From JADCCX01 sp051649305 (GTDB taxonomy: Bacteria > Pseudomonadota > Alphaproteobacteria > Rhizobiales > Beijerinckiaceae), in assembly GCA_051649305.1 (NCBI GenBank), contig JBOFGV010000074.1:16712-80711 (forward strand): DNA of 64,000 nucleotides, given 5' to 3'. The position numbers and the translations under genes were made by a program. The notes under the pieces are model-generated. The model was given only the letters and a program-made list of their open reading frames with translations. It ran no database searches and was not told the origin of the DNA. Shown piece by piece: positions 17,242-26,384 of the stretch (position 1 is the first letter of the stretch; every line of letters starts with the position of its first letter).

Positions 17242-20200
17242 CTATTCCGCTGCCACGCGTTTCACACCGATCTGCGAAAGCCAGGCACGCAGGGCCGCTG
17301 GCTTCAGTGGCTTGTTGAAAACCTGCACATCAATGGCCTGTGCCCGCTCGCGCAGTTCGGCTGTTCTGTCCGCTGTCAAAAGGATTGTGTTCAGGTTGGA
17401 GCCAAGTGTTTTACGCACGGCCCTGATCGCTGAAAGGCCGTCGCCCTTATCAAGGTGATAGTCGGCAATCAGAGCATCAGGCTTCAGGTGCTTGCCTTTC
17501 AGCAGTGCAACAGCGGCCTTCTCGCTGCTTGCAGTGGACACGCTGCATCCCCAGCCTTCCAGCAGAATCCGCATGCCGTCCAGAATGGCGGGTTCGTTGT
17601 CGATGCACAGCACATTCAACCCGGAAAGAACCGAGGATTGAACCGGCTGCTGGCTTGGCACAGCGACGGCGGCAGGGGCAGCTGTTTGCGGAAGGTCGAT
17701 GGTGAACATCGTTCCCTTGCCAGGGTAAGAGTTTAGCACCAGTTTGTGATCCAGCGCGCGGGCAATACGGTCCACAATCGATAGACCAAGCCCAAGACCG
17801 CGCGCAATCATGGCGCCATCATCCAGCCGCTGGAATTCCTGGAACACCTGCTTTTGCCGGTTGGCTGGAATGCCGATGCCAGTATCACGCACCTCGATCC
17901 GCAGGCGGCCCTTGCGGCGGCGGCAGCCCACCAGAACGCGCCCCTTGGGGGTGTATTTGATGGCGTTGGAAATAAGGTTCTGCAGAAGGCGACGCAGCAG
18001 GCGTCGGTCCGTTTTCACCGCCAGAGAACAAGGCATGAATGTGAGCGGCAGGCCCTTTTCGCGGGCCACTGGCCCAAACTCGATCGCCAGCTGCCGGAAA
18101 AGATCATCCACACGCACCACGCTGATTTCCGGTTTCATCGCGCCGGAATCCAGTCTTGAAATATCAAGCAGGGCCGTGATGATCTCCTCCACCGCATCGA
18201 GCGAGGCATCGGCATTGCGGGCGAGAGACGTCACCTCATCACCCGAAATCCGCTCTACCAGCGACGAGGTGTAAAGCCGCGCAGCGTTCAGCGGTTGGAG
18301 AATATCGTGCGATGCCGCGGCCAGAAATTTGGTCTTCGAGATATTCGCCTCATCCGCCAGAGCCTTGGCGCGGCTCAACTCGATGTTGACTTTGGTGAGT
18401 TCCTCAGTGCGTTCACGCACACGTTGCTCAAGGGTTTCGTTGGACTTCTCCAACTCCTCCTCGGCTGCCACCGTTGCTGTGATGTCCGTGTAAGTCGTCA
18501 CGCGTCCGCCGTCCGGAAGATGGTTGGAGCGGATATCGACAACAATGCCGCGAGCGGGCAATTTCAGGCGCACCGGCTCGGTTTCCGAGATGTAGCTCTG
18601 GATACGCGAGGCCACCACTTCATCGTCGGCGACAGAGCCATAAAGGCCGCGCTTGGAATTGTATTTGATGATATCCTCCAGCCGTGTTCCCGGTTCCACC
18701 AGCTCCTTTGGCAGATCGAAGATGGACTGAAAGGAATGGTTGCTGGCCAGCAGCTGCAGTTCCTTGTCAAACACTGTCACGCCTTGCTGGGCATGGTCCA
18801 GCGCGTGCTGCAACAGCGCGCGGTTTTGCTGGATGACGGCAGAGGCTTCATCGAGCACCTGCAAGGCAGCATCCGATGACAAGTTGCGGCGACGCAGCAA
18901 CAGTGAAAGCACCAGCCGCGATGATGACGCACCAATCGCGGATGCCAGCAAGTGCTCGGCAAAGCGCATGGTGTTGGCATCGGCTGGCATCTTGCCATCA
19001 ACATTGAGGCCATTGCTGGCAGCAAAGCTCTGGAAGGCTGCATGGGTGCGGTCCTCTCCCAGATAGCGGGAGACTGTCTGGCGCAACTCATCCATAGTCG
19101 TGGCGGCACGCCAGAACCTGAGGCTGGAAGCAACCGCCGGATCAGAATCCACAAAGACACGCGCCTGAAGACGCTCCACCGGTGTGGCTGAGCGGGTCAT
19201 CGAGACAAGCACAAACATCAGCGTATTGGCCAGCAGACTGACCATGACGCCGTTGATGAGCGTATGCTTTGAAATGCCGAGCAAGGTCTCTGGCCGTAGA
19301 GCCGCAATGCCAAACAACCCGTCGCGTATCAATGGCCCAAACCATATGTTCGCACTGCCGAAACTGGGGATCAGCAGGGTGTAGCACCACATGCCAAGGC
19401 CAACCAGCAAACCCGCCATGGCACCACGCGCATTGGCCTTGCTCCAATAAAGGCCGCCAATGAAAGCCGGGCCGATTTGCGCGATGGCGGCGAAGGCCAG
19501 CAGGCCGATGGACGAGAGCGCTGCGTCACCTGCCGTGCGATAATAGGCATAACCCAGCAACAGCACGAGCACGATGGCAAAGCGGCGCACCAGCAGGATT
19601 GTGCCGCTCATGTCCTTCAGCGTCACGCCTTCGCGGCGGCGCAGCACCAGCGGCATGAACAGCTCGTTGGACATCATGATGGCGAGCGCCACGCATTCCA
19701 CGATGACCATGGCGGTGGCGGCGGACAAGCCGCCAATCAGCACGACAAGCGCAACGATGCCCGCGCCGTTCTGCAACGGCAGTGTCAGCATCGTCATGTC
19801 GCGGTCAATTGCACCACCGGGAAACAGAAGCAGGCCCGCAAGGGCGATGGGAACCACAAAGATGTTGATGGCGATGAGATAGACCGGAAACAGCACCGCG
19901 GCGCGGCGCACATCTGACGGGTTGCGGTTCTCGATAACCGTGACATGGAACTGGCGCGGCAGCATGATGATCGCGCCGGCGGACAGGAGCGTCATGGTGA
20001 ACCACAGGCCCCAGTCCGGCGGGCGCACAAAGGCAGCGGAAACCTCAGGCTGCTGCATGGCCTGTTTCCACAAATCCAGCGGCCCGCCGAAAAGACCCCA
20101 GGTGACGAACAGACCCGCAATCAGAAAGGCCACCAGCTTGATGATGGACTCCACCGCAACAGCAATCATCAGGCCGTCCTGATGTTCCGTTGTGTCCACC

Positions 20201-20754
20201 TGACGTGTACCGAAGATGATGGCAAAGAACGCGAGAATAAGCGCTACAAAAAGCGAGATATCGCCAAAAATGGGCGCGACCGAGGTGTTGGCCTGTGTGC
20301 CGCCACCATGAGCTAGAAACACCTCCAGTGACGCAGAAATCGCCTTCAGCTGCAGCGCGATGTAGGGAAGCACGCCGATGACCGCGATGAGTGTGACCAC
20401 CGCTGCAACGCCCTGACTCTTGCCATATCGCGAGGCCACGAAGTCAGCGATGGAGGCGATGTTGTTTTCCTTCGCCAGTGTGACAATGCGCGAGATGAAA
20501 AACGCCCCGAAGCTCATCACCAGAATGGGACCGAGATAGATCGGGATGAAGTCATATCCCGTGCGTGACGACAGACCAACAGAGCCCAGAAAGGTCCAGG
20601 AGGTGCAGTAGACGCCGAGGGTCAGGGCATAGATGATCGGGCGCAGCCGTCCGCTCATCAGCGCGCGGCCGCGGCTTTCACCGACATGGGCAATGGCAAA
20701 AAGCGCGGTCAAATAGACCAGCGCTGCCAGCACCACCATCCAGTTCTGAAGCAA
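17242..20754 (-). CDS. hybrid sensor histidine kinase with N-terminal sodium:solute symporter domain
   Basis: A 1170-residue membrane sensor of the CbrA-like type. Residues 1 to about 520 form a sodium:solute symporter (SSS) domain with about 13 helices. A PAS domain covers about 650-760 (HAQQGVTVFDKELQLLASNH), followed by a coiled coil (about 765-800). The HisKA domain has the phospho-acceptor H816 in ASHDILQPLNAARL. The HATPase domain is at about 900-1030 (N-box NLISNAIKYTP, DTGIGIP, GLGLGLSIV). A receiver domain at about 1050-1165 carries D1098 in IADYHLDKGDG. Proteins of this build sense nutrient or ion state, and no separate regulator gene is adjacent. It reads toward pal with 192 nt between. 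Confidence 0.93.
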   Translation of the reverse strand: MLQNWMVVLAALVYLTALFAIAHVGESRGRALMSGRLRPIIYALTLGVYCTSWTFLGSVGLSSRTGYDFIPIYLGPILVMSFGAFFISRIVTLAKENNIASIADFVASRYGKSQGVAAVVTLIAVIGVLPYIALQLKAISASLEVFLAHGGGTQANTSVAPIFGDISLFVALILAFFAIIFGTRQVDTTEHQDGLMIAVAVESIIKLVAFLIAGLFVTWGLFGGPLDLWKQAMQQPEVSAAFVRPPDWGLWFTMTLLSAGAIIMLPRQFHVTVIENRNPSDVRRAAVLFPVYLIAINIFVVPIALAGLLLFPGGAIDRDMTMLTLPLQNGAGIVALVVLIGGLSAATAMVIVECVALAIMMSNELFMPLVLRRREGVTLKDMSGTILLVRRFAIVLVLLLGYAYYRTAGDAALSSIGLLAFAAIAQIGPAFIGGLYWSKANARGAMAGLLVGLGMWCYTLLIPSFGSANIWFGPLIRDGLFGIAALRPETLLGISKHTLINGVMVSLLANTLMFVLVSMTRSATPVERLQARVFVDSDPAVASSLRFWRAATTMDELRQTVSRYLGEDRTHAAFQSFAASNGLNVDGKMPADANTMRFAEHLLASAIGASSSRLVLSLLLRRRNLSSDAALQVLDEASAVIQQNRALLQHALDHAQQGVTVFDKELQLLASNHSFQSIFDLPKELVEPGTRLEDIIKYNSKRGLYGSVADDEVVASRIQSYISETEPVRLKLPARGIVVDIRSNHLPDGGRVTTYTDITATVAAEEELEKSNETLEQRVRERTEELTKVNIELSRAKALADEANISKTKFLAAASHDILQPLNAARLYTSSLVERISGDEVTSLARNADASLDAVEEIITALLDISRLDSGAMKPEISVVRVDDLFRQLAIEFGPVAREKGLPLTFMPCSLAVKTDRRLLRRLLQNLISNAIKYTPKGRVLVGCRRRKGRLRIEVRDTGIGIPANRQKQVFQEFQRLDDGAMIARGLGLGLSIVDRIARALDHKLVLNSYPGKGTMFTIDLPQTAAPAAVAVPSQQPVQSSVLSGLNVLCIDNEPAILDGMRILLEGWGCSVSTASSEKAAVALLKGKHLKPDALIADYHLDKGDGLSAIRAVRKTLGSNLNTILLTADRTAELRERAQAIDVQVFNKPLKPAALRAWLSQIGVKRVAAE

Positions 20755-20824
20755 GGCACATCCTCACGAAAAGAGAAGGCACGATAGCGCCAGTGCACAC
20801 TGCTTGCAAAGCGCAACTAAGGTG

Positions 20825-21526
20825 TCAGACCACCTTGACCCGCAGTTTGGGCAGAGTGCCGATGGTGGCCTCCATCAAGTCGCCGCGTGCCACCGGGTTC
20901 ACACCCTCTGGCGTGCCGGTCATGATGATATCGCCGGGAGCAAGCGTGTAGAACCGCGACAGGGTGGATATCTGCTCGGCCAGCGACCAGATCATGTCGG
21001 CGGTTGTCGCCTGTTGCCTGACCGCACCGTTGACCATCAGCAGCAGCGGCGCAGACAGGATGTCCCCTGCCTTGGCCGCACGCACCAGCGGGCCAATGAT
21101 GGCGGAGTTATCGCCCGACTTGCCAACCTCCCACGGACGGCCCATTTTCTTCGCCTCGCCCTGCCGATCGCGCCGCGTCATATCAAGGCCGGTGGCATAG
21201 CCAAAGACGCAAGAAAGCGCGTCCGCCACAGCAATATCCCGCCCGCCCCGGTTGAGGGCAGCCACAAGTTCCAGCTCGTGATGATAATCAGCCGTCTCAG
21301 GCGGATAGGCATGCTTGCCCAGCTTGCCCTCGGCGACAGCCTGCACACCATCACCGGGTTTCATGAAGAAAAAAGGCGGTTCGCGGTCCGGGTCCCCACC
21401 CATCTCGCGGGTGTGGGCGGCGTAGTTGCGCCCGATGCAATAGACCCGGCGAACAGGAAAAAGACGGGTGGAGCCAACAACGGGAAGGCCAGCAGGCGGT
21501 TTGGGAGCGAAGATGTAGGATGCCAT
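20825..21526 (-). CDS. fumarylacetoacetate hydrolase family protein (fumarylpyruvate hydrolase-like)
   Basis: A 233-residue short member of the FAH family that cleaves or decarboxylates 2-oxo acids with a divalent metal. The metal-site acidic residues are visible in YHHELELVAAL (two Glu) and in GYATGLDMTRRD. FGRNY-like substrate loop is present as IGRNYAAHTREMG. The end GDIIMTGTPEGVNPV is the family signature. Length and motifs fit fumarylpyruvate hydrolase or YcgM-like enzymes, and the reaction cannot be fixed further. ATG at 21526. It lies between the large kinase and a palindromic repeat pair. Confidence 0.88.
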   Translation of the reverse strand: MASYIFAPKPPAGLPVVGSTRLFPVRRVYCIGRNYAAHTREMGGDPDREPPFFFMKPGDGVQAVAEGKLGKHAYPPETADYHHELELVAALNRGGRDIAVADALSCVFGYATGLDMTRRDRQGEAKKMGRPWEVGKSGDNSAIIGPLVRAAKAGDILSAPLLLMVNGAVRQQATTADMIWSLAEQISTLSRFYTLAPGDIIMTGTPEGVNPVARGDLMEATIGTLPKLRVKVV

Positions 21527-21632
21527 GGGACTCTGATGTGGGACGAGTTATCGGAATAATAACTTTCACGCCGCAACACGGTCTACGTCAAGGCAAAGTT
21601 GCAGCTCTCTCACTTTGTGCCAACCCGAATTT

Positions 21633-21763
21633 CCTCATGCTGAGGAGGCGCAAAGCGCCGTCTCGAAGCACGCATAATGACAATGCAGCAATATTTTTTT
21701 CAGGAGAGTGAACGCTGATTGCGCGTGCTTCGAGACGCGCCTGCGGCGCTCCTCAGCATGAGG
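21633..21763. repeat. paired palindromic intergenic element (CCTCAGCATGAGG type)
   Basis: Inverted copies at 21633-21680 (CCTCATGCTGAGGAGGCGC...CTCGAAGCACGC) and 21721-21763 (GCGTGCTTCGAGACGCGCC...CAGCATGAGG) are separated by 40 nt of AT-rich DNA. They sit between the FAH-family gene and the AT-rich 21792-22262 gene. This is the same class as 10714-10867 and 13721-13829. Confidence 0.78.
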
Positions 21764-21791
21764 TCGATTATAAATATTCAAACCAAAATTT

Positions 21792-22262
21792 TTAAGGATT
21801 TTCCCTAATCGCATTTAAAGAAAAACTAGCTTTATTGTTCATATCACAATCTTCAACTATTCGATAAAAATAGCCATTAAATTGCCTTATGCACTTTTGT
21901 TTAGAAGAATTTGGAACATCGGGAAAGTGAACAGAAATTTCCTCAGTCCATTGAAATACCTTCCATATTGAGTCTGTTTTTAGTATTTTTATAGGATCAT
22001 AAAGCAGAAACGATCTTCCCTGTTGTTTAGCAAATCCAGTGTGTCCTAAATCCCAAGATGCCGGTTTTATAGGGTCTCGAACAAGCGCTTGATGGTGCTC
22101 AGTGAGCGCAATCAATGAATCGATCGCAGCATCACGTTGTTGCACGCGCTTATGATGAACCACAAAGGGGAGTGCCAGCAATACAAGGAGAAAAAACACT
22201 CCGCCCCATAGAAGGGTTCTCGTATAAGCCAGTATTCCAGCATATGCCCTTCGTTTCGCCAC
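21792..22262 (-). CDS. unknown membrane-anchored protein, AT-rich
   Basis: A 156-residue protein I do not recognise. One hydrophobic segment near residues 17-36 (LLWGGVFFLLVLLALPFVV) after a short basic start suggests an inner-membrane anchor with a soluble C-terminal domain outside. That domain holds three Cys (CIRQF, EDCDM) and aromatic residues. The start at 22262 is 3 nt behind the ETF-QO stop, so it is probably cotranscribed. Its base composition is clearly AT-richer than its neighbours, and it borders a repeat pair, suggesting acquired DNA. Confidence 0.65.
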   Translation of the reverse strand: MAKRRAYAGILAYTRTLLWGGVFFLLVLLALPFVVHHKRVQQRDAAIDSLIALTEHHQALVRDPIKPASWDLGHTGFAKQQGRSFLLYDPIKILKTDSIWKVFQWTEEISVHFPDVPNSSKQKCIRQFNGYFYRIVEDCDMNNKASFSLNAIRENP

Positions 22263-22265
22263 CCC

Positions 22266-23930
22266 TCACATCCCCGGATAGTTCGGTCCACCGCCACCTT
22301 CCGGGGCCACCCAGGTGATGTTCTGGCTGGGGTCTTTGATATCGCATGTCTTGCAATGCACGCAGTTCTGCGCGTTGATGACGAACCTTGGGTTCAGCTT
22401 GAGATCGGCATTCTCATAGACGATCTCATAAACACCCGCAGGGCAGTAGAGCCGCGCGGGCTCGCCGTAGAGCGGCAGGTTATGGCCTACTGGAATCGAC
22501 GGATCAGTCAGCTTCAGATGCGCAGGCTGGTCTTCCTCGTGGTTGGTGTTGGAGATGAACACCGAGGAAAGCTTGTCGAAGGTCAGCACGCCATCGGGCT
22601 TGGCGTAGGTGATGGGCTTGCATTCGGCGGCCGGTTTCAGGGTCTGATGATCCGCCTTGCCGTGCTTCAACGTGCCGAAGGGCGACCAGCCCGTAAGCTC
22701 GTTGATCCACATGTCAATGCCACCCAGCGGCACGCCGATCCATGTACCAAGCTTCGACCACAGCGGCTTGACGTTGCGCACGGGCTTCAGATCCTTGCCG
22801 ATGGCGGAAGAGCGCCATGCGTCCTCGTAGCTCTTCACCTCGTCGTTGGCGCGGCCAGCCTTGAGGGCAGCATTGACATGCTCGGCGCAGAGCATGCCCG
22901 ACAGCACAGCATTGTGGCTGCCCTTGATGCGCGGCACATTCACAAAGCCTGCAGCACAACCGACCAGCGCACCGCCGGGGAAGGAGAGCTTGGGCACAGA
23001 CTGCCAGCCGCCTTCGGTGATGGCGCGCGCGCCGTAGGACAAGCGCTTGCCGCCCGCAAAGGTTTCGGCAATCGCCGGATGAGTCTTGAAGCGCTGGAAC
23101 TCGTCAAACGGCGAGAGATGTGGGTTTTCGTAGTTGAGGTGCACCACGAAACCGACCGACACCAGGCCATCACCGAAGTGATAGAGGAAGGAGCCACCGC
23201 CGGTTTTGCTATCCAGCGGCCAGCCGAAGGAATGCTGCACGAGGCCGGGCTTGTGATGCTCCGGCTTCACCTGCCAGAGTTCTTTGAGGCCGATGCCATA
23301 CTTTTGCGGATCGCGGCCTTCATCCAGTTTGAAGCGCTTGATGATCTGCTTGGAAAGCTGGCCGCGTGCACCTTCGGCAAAGATGACATACTTGCCGCGC
23401 AGCTCCATGCCGCGTGTGTAGCGGTCGGACATCTCGCCGGATTTCGCAATGCCGACATCGCCGGTTGCAATGCCCGTTACTGCACCCTTGTCATCATAAA
23501 GCACTTCGGAGGCTGAAAAGCCGGGATAGATCTCGATGCCCATGCCTTCCGCCTGCTGGCCCAGCCAGCGTGTGACAGCGCCCAGCGAGCCAATGAAATT
23601 ACCGTGGTTGCCCATCAGCTTCGGCATCAGAATGTTGGGCAGTCGCACAGCGCCCGCTGGCCCCAGCAGCATGAACTGATCATCGGTGACTTCAGTCGTC
23701 AGTGGGCAATCCGCCGCCTTGCGCCATTCCGGAAGCAGGGCATCAAGACCTGAGGGATCAATGACTGCGCCTGAGAGAATATGCGCGCCGATCTCGGAGC
23801 CTTTTTCGACCACGACAACAGCGAGGGAGTCATCCAGCTGTTTCAGACGAATGGCTGTCGCAAGGCCAGCGGGACCGCCGCCCACAACCACGACGTCATA
23901 GTCCATACCTTCGCGCTCTGGTAATTCCAT
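22266..23930 (-). CDS. electron transfer flavoprotein-ubiquinone oxidoreductase
   Basis: Membrane-associated FAD/4Fe-4S enzyme that passes electrons from ETF (fatty-acid, branched-chain amino acid and related dehydrogenases) to ubiquinone. The 554 residues match the family. The FAD-binding VVVGGGPAGLATAIRLKQ is at about 13-30. The middle shows GMELRGKYVIFAEGARGQLSK. The C-terminal ferredoxin-like part contains NCVHCKTCDIKDP, which together with YCPAGVYE supplies the cluster Cys. ATG at 23930. A 12-bp-arm palindrome lies 26 nt upstream, so expression is probably tied to the hmgA and MBL-fold genes. Confidence 0.96.
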   Translation of the reverse strand: MELPEREGMDYDVVVVGGGPAGLATAIRLKQLDDSLAVVVVEKGSEIGAHILSGAVIDPSGLDALLPEWRKAADCPLTTEVTDDQFMLLGPAGAVRLPNILMPKLMGNHGNFIGSLGAVTRWLGQQAEGMGIEIYPGFSASEVLYDDKGAVTGIATGDVGIAKSGEMSDRYTRGMELRGKYVIFAEGARGQLSKQIIKRFKLDEGRDPQKYGIGLKELWQVKPEHHKPGLVQHSFGWPLDSKTGGGSFLYHFGDGLVSVGFVVHLNYENPHLSPFDEFQRFKTHPAIAETFAGGKRLSYGARAITEGGWQSVPKLSFPGGALVGCAAGFVNVPRIKGSHNAVLSGMLCAEHVNAALKAGRANDEVKSYEDAWRSSAIGKDLKPVRNVKPLWSKLGTWIGVPLGGIDMWINELTGWSPFGTLKHGKADHQTLKPAAECKPITYAKPDGVLTFDKLSSVFISNTNHEEDQPAHLKLTDPSIPVGHNLPLYGEPARLYCPAGVYEIVYENADLKLNPRFVINAQNCVHCKTCDIKDPSQNITWVAPEGGGGPNYPGM

Positions 23931-23955
23931 TTTCCCGCTCCCGTGTCCGGTTCAA

Positions 23956-23987
23956 AGCCAATTAGTTCACATATAAACCAATTGGCT
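23956..23987. promoter_or_regulatory. palindromic operator upstream of the ETF-QO gene
   Basis: 12-nt arms AGCCAATTAGTT and AACCAATTGGCT with one mismatch surround 8 nt (CACATATA). The core AATTAGTT-8-AACCAATT is the same as the hmgA site. It lies 25 nt before the ETF-QO ATG and between it and the divergent uracil-DNA glycosylase gene, so either gene could be controlled. Confidence 0.72.
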
Positions 23988-24050
23988 TTTCCACTCAACA
24001 ACTTTGACTCTTGTCTCGCATCTCGCGGGCGCGCCGTCTATATTGCAGCC

Positions 24051-24890
24051 ATGGTTCAGATTGAGAAAACTGCGGATGAGGCCGCGCTGGAAGCCCTGCT
24101 GACATGGTATTCCGAAGCCGGTGTTGATCTGGCGCTTGAGGAATTGCCGCAGGACAGGTTCGCGCCGCCGCCCGCAGCAATGCCTGAGGAGAGGCGCAGC
24201 CAACAGACAGCAGACACCCAACGCGGCGAGAACCGGGTGCAGCCGCGCCCTGCCCTCACTCTAGCCACCAGCGCACCGCCCGCCCCCGATGAAGCTGTGC
24301 GCGATGCCCGACAACGCGCCGCCAGCGCATCGTCATTGCAAGAGTTGCGCGCCCTGCTGAAGGAGTTTAACGGCTGCCAGTTGAAGCACACGGCCAACCA
24401 GCTGGTGTTTGCCGATGGCAACCCGCAGGCCAAGATCATGCTGGTGGGCGAAGCACCGGGCGCTGAGGAGGACCGCGAGGGCAGGCCTTTTGTAGGTCGT
24501 TCGGGTCAGCTGCTGAACAAGATGCTGGCTTCCATCGGCCTCGACAGAACAACGGTTTACATCGCCAATATCGTGCCCTGGCGCCCGCCCGGCAACCGCA
24601 CGCCAACACCGCAGGAAACCGCGATGTGCCTGCCCTTTGTGCAAAGGCAGATCGAGCTTTGCGCGCCGGATATCCTCGTTTGTCTCGGCGGCCCGTCCTC
24701 GCAAACTTTGCTGCAGCAGAAAGACGGGATTTTGAAATTGCGCGGCAACTGGTTTGACTATGCTTGCGGCGAGCGCAGCATCAAAGCGATGCCGACGTTG
24801 CACCCGGCCTATCTGTTGCGTCAGCCCCTGGCCAAGCGGCTGGTCTGGCGGGATTTGCTGATGCTGAAAGTGGCTCTGGCGAAGGGTTAG
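24051..24890 (+). CDS. uracil-DNA glycosylase, family 4
   Basis: Removes uracil from DNA. The 279-residue protein has a variable, Pro-rich N-terminal ~95 residues, then the catalytic domain. The motif MLVGEAPGAEEDREGRPFVG covers motif A, NIVPWRPPGNRTPTPQE follows, and MPTLHPAYLLRQP holds motif B. Cys residues in FNGCQLK, AMCLPFV and ELCAPDI fit the Fe-S ligands, although only one Cys precedes the core where the Thermus enzyme has two. The ATG at 24051 is chosen; an in-frame start at 23943 would run through the palindromic operator. Confidence 0.92.
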   Translation: MVQIEKTADEAALEALLTWYSEAGVDLALEELPQDRFAPPPAAMPEERRSQQTADTQRGENRVQPRPALTLATSAPPAPDEAVRDARQRAASASSLQELRALLKEFNGCQLKHTANQLVFADGNPQAKIMLVGEAPGAEEDREGRPFVGRSGQLLNKMLASIGLDRTTVYIANIVPWRPPGNRTPTPQETAMCLPFVQRQIELCAPDILVCLGGPSSQTLLQQKDGILKLRGNWFDYACGERSIKAMPTLHPAYLLRQPLAKRLVWRDLLMLKVALAKG

Positions 24891-25268
24891 GTTAAATTGC
24901 CCCGCTTTGCTCGCAATGACGGTGCAAACATCACCAAGGTATGAACGAAGCTGGTTTTGGCCTGTGCCAAACTGACCGGACAACACAGCCTTCTGCCCCA
25001 AACACGGAACGAAGCATCGACGAATCGGCAATTCTGTCAGTGATTGAGCGTGTCGACGAATGAGCGAGCTGATTTCCCATTCGTTGCCAACTCATGAATT
25101 TTGCCCCCTGCTGGCTGTACCAGAATGACCGGCTGAAACCACCCAAAGCATCAAAGCGCGAACGAAACACAGACGAATCGGGAGATGCACTTGCGTCACG
25201 ATTGTTGACCCATTAGGCAAGCGCTTATCAATGCGCGTCACAAACGTGGTTAACGAAGGGATAATGCC
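24891..25268. other. leuB upstream region with imperfect direct duplication
   Basis: 378 nt with no convincing gene. It contains a duplicated unit at 24973-25028 and 25126-25181. Both copies begin TGACCGG and, exactly 34 nt later, have GAACGAA-NCANN-GACGAATCGG (19 of 22 identical). Partial GAACGAA and CGACGAAT words recur at about 24943 and 25054. The leuB promoter must lie here. I do not see a clear leucine leader peptide or terminator. Confidence 0.55.
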
Positions 25269-26378
25269 ATGGCGACTTTCAATGTTCTCCTCCTCCCCGG
25301 TGATGGCATCGGCCCTGAAGTGGCCAAGGAAGTCCAGAAGGTTGCGGGCTGGTTCAGCAAGGCTGGCATTGCCACGTTCAATACCGAGAATGATCTCGTC
25401 GGTGGTGCTGCCTATGACGCCCACAAGGTGGCGATCAGCGATGCAGCCATGGTGCGGGCGCAAGCGGCTGATGCTGTGCTTTTCGGTGCTGTTGGTGGAC
25501 CAAAGTGGGCGGATGTGCCCTACAATGCGCGGCCCGAAGCTGGCCTTCTGCGCCTGCGCAAGGATATGGCGCTGTTCGCCAATCTCCGCCCCGCTGTCTG
25601 CTATCCTGCGCTGGCTTCAGAATCTTCACTGAAGCCTGAAATCGTTGAAGGCCTCGACATCATGATCGTGCGTGAACTCACGGGTGGCGTTTACTTCGGT
25701 GAGCCAAAGGAAATCGTCACGCTTGAAAACGGCGAGCAGCGCGCTGTCGATACGCAGGTCTACACCACCCACGAAATCGAGCGCATTGCCCGTGTCGCCT
25801 TTGATCTGGCCCGCGTGCGCAACAACAAGGTGACCTCCACCGAAAAGCATAACGTCATGCGTTCCGGCGTGTTGTGGAAGAAGGTTGTGACTGAGCTGCA
25901 TGCTCGCGAGTACAAGGACGTGACCCTTGAGCATCATCTGGCGGATGCCTGCGGCATGCAGCTGGTGCGCTGGCCCAAGCAGTATGATGTCATCGTCTGC
26001 GACAATCTTTTCGGGGATATGCTGTCAGATGTCGCTGCGATGCTGACTGGCTCACTGGGCATGCTGCCTTCCGCCTCTCTGGGCGCACCTGATCCTGTCA
26101 CCGGCAAGCGCAAAGCGCTTTATGAGCCCGTGCATGGCTCGGCACCCGATATCGCAGGCAAGGGCCTCGCCAACCCGCTGGCGATGATCGGCTCCTTCGC
26201 CATGGCGCTGCGCTATTCCTTCGGTCTGGGTGAAGCCGCTGATCTGCTCGACAAGGCGATGGCGGATGTTCTGGCATCAGGCGTGCGCACAGCTGATATC
26301 GCCGCCAAGGGGCAGAATTCTGTCGGCACAACCGATATGGGCGATGCAGTCGTGAAAGCGCTGTCCAGACTGAACTGA
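25269..26378 (+). CDS. leuB: 3-isopropylmalate dehydrogenase
   Basis: Oxidatively decarboxylates 3-isopropylmalate to 2-ketoisocaproate precursor with NAD+ in leucine synthesis. The 369 residues match the family. The N-terminus has LLLPGDGIGPEV. The Arg-rich substrate segment is RLRKDMALFANLRP near 96-110. The signature with the metal Asp residues is CDNLFGDMLSDVAAML near 243-258, followed by EPVHGSAPDIAGKG. ATG at 25269 follows GAAGGGATAATGCC. leuA, leuC and leuD are not adjacent. The upstream region has an unusual direct duplication. Confidence 0.96.
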   Translation: MATFNVLLLPGDGIGPEVAKEVQKVAGWFSKAGIATFNTENDLVGGAAYDAHKVAISDAAMVRAQAADAVLFGAVGGPKWADVPYNARPEAGLLRLRKDMALFANLRPAVCYPALASESSLKPEIVEGLDIMIVRELTGGVYFGEPKEIVTLENGEQRAVDTQVYTTHEIERIARVAFDLARVRNNKVTSTEKHNVMRSGVLWKKVVTELHAREYKDVTLEHHLADACGMQLVRWPKQYDVIVCDNLFGDMLSDVAAMLTGSLGMLPSASLGAPDPVTGKRKALYEPVHGSAPDIAGKGLANPLAMIGSFAMALRYSFGLGEAADLLDKAMADVLASGVRTADIAAKGQNSVGTTDMGDAVVKALSRLN

Positions 26379-26384
26379 AAAACG

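Noticed and set aside
21546..21564. AGTTAT-7 nt-ATAACT palindrome before the FAH-family gene at 20825-21526
   Set aside because: Although close in sequence to the shared operator, its core spacing is different (no GTT-8-AAC), so I did not count it as a fourth site.
22356..23516. A 386-residue plus-strand open frame opposite the ETF-QO gene
   Set aside because: Its composition is that of a mirror frame in GC-rich DNA and it lies wholly inside a firmly identified gene.
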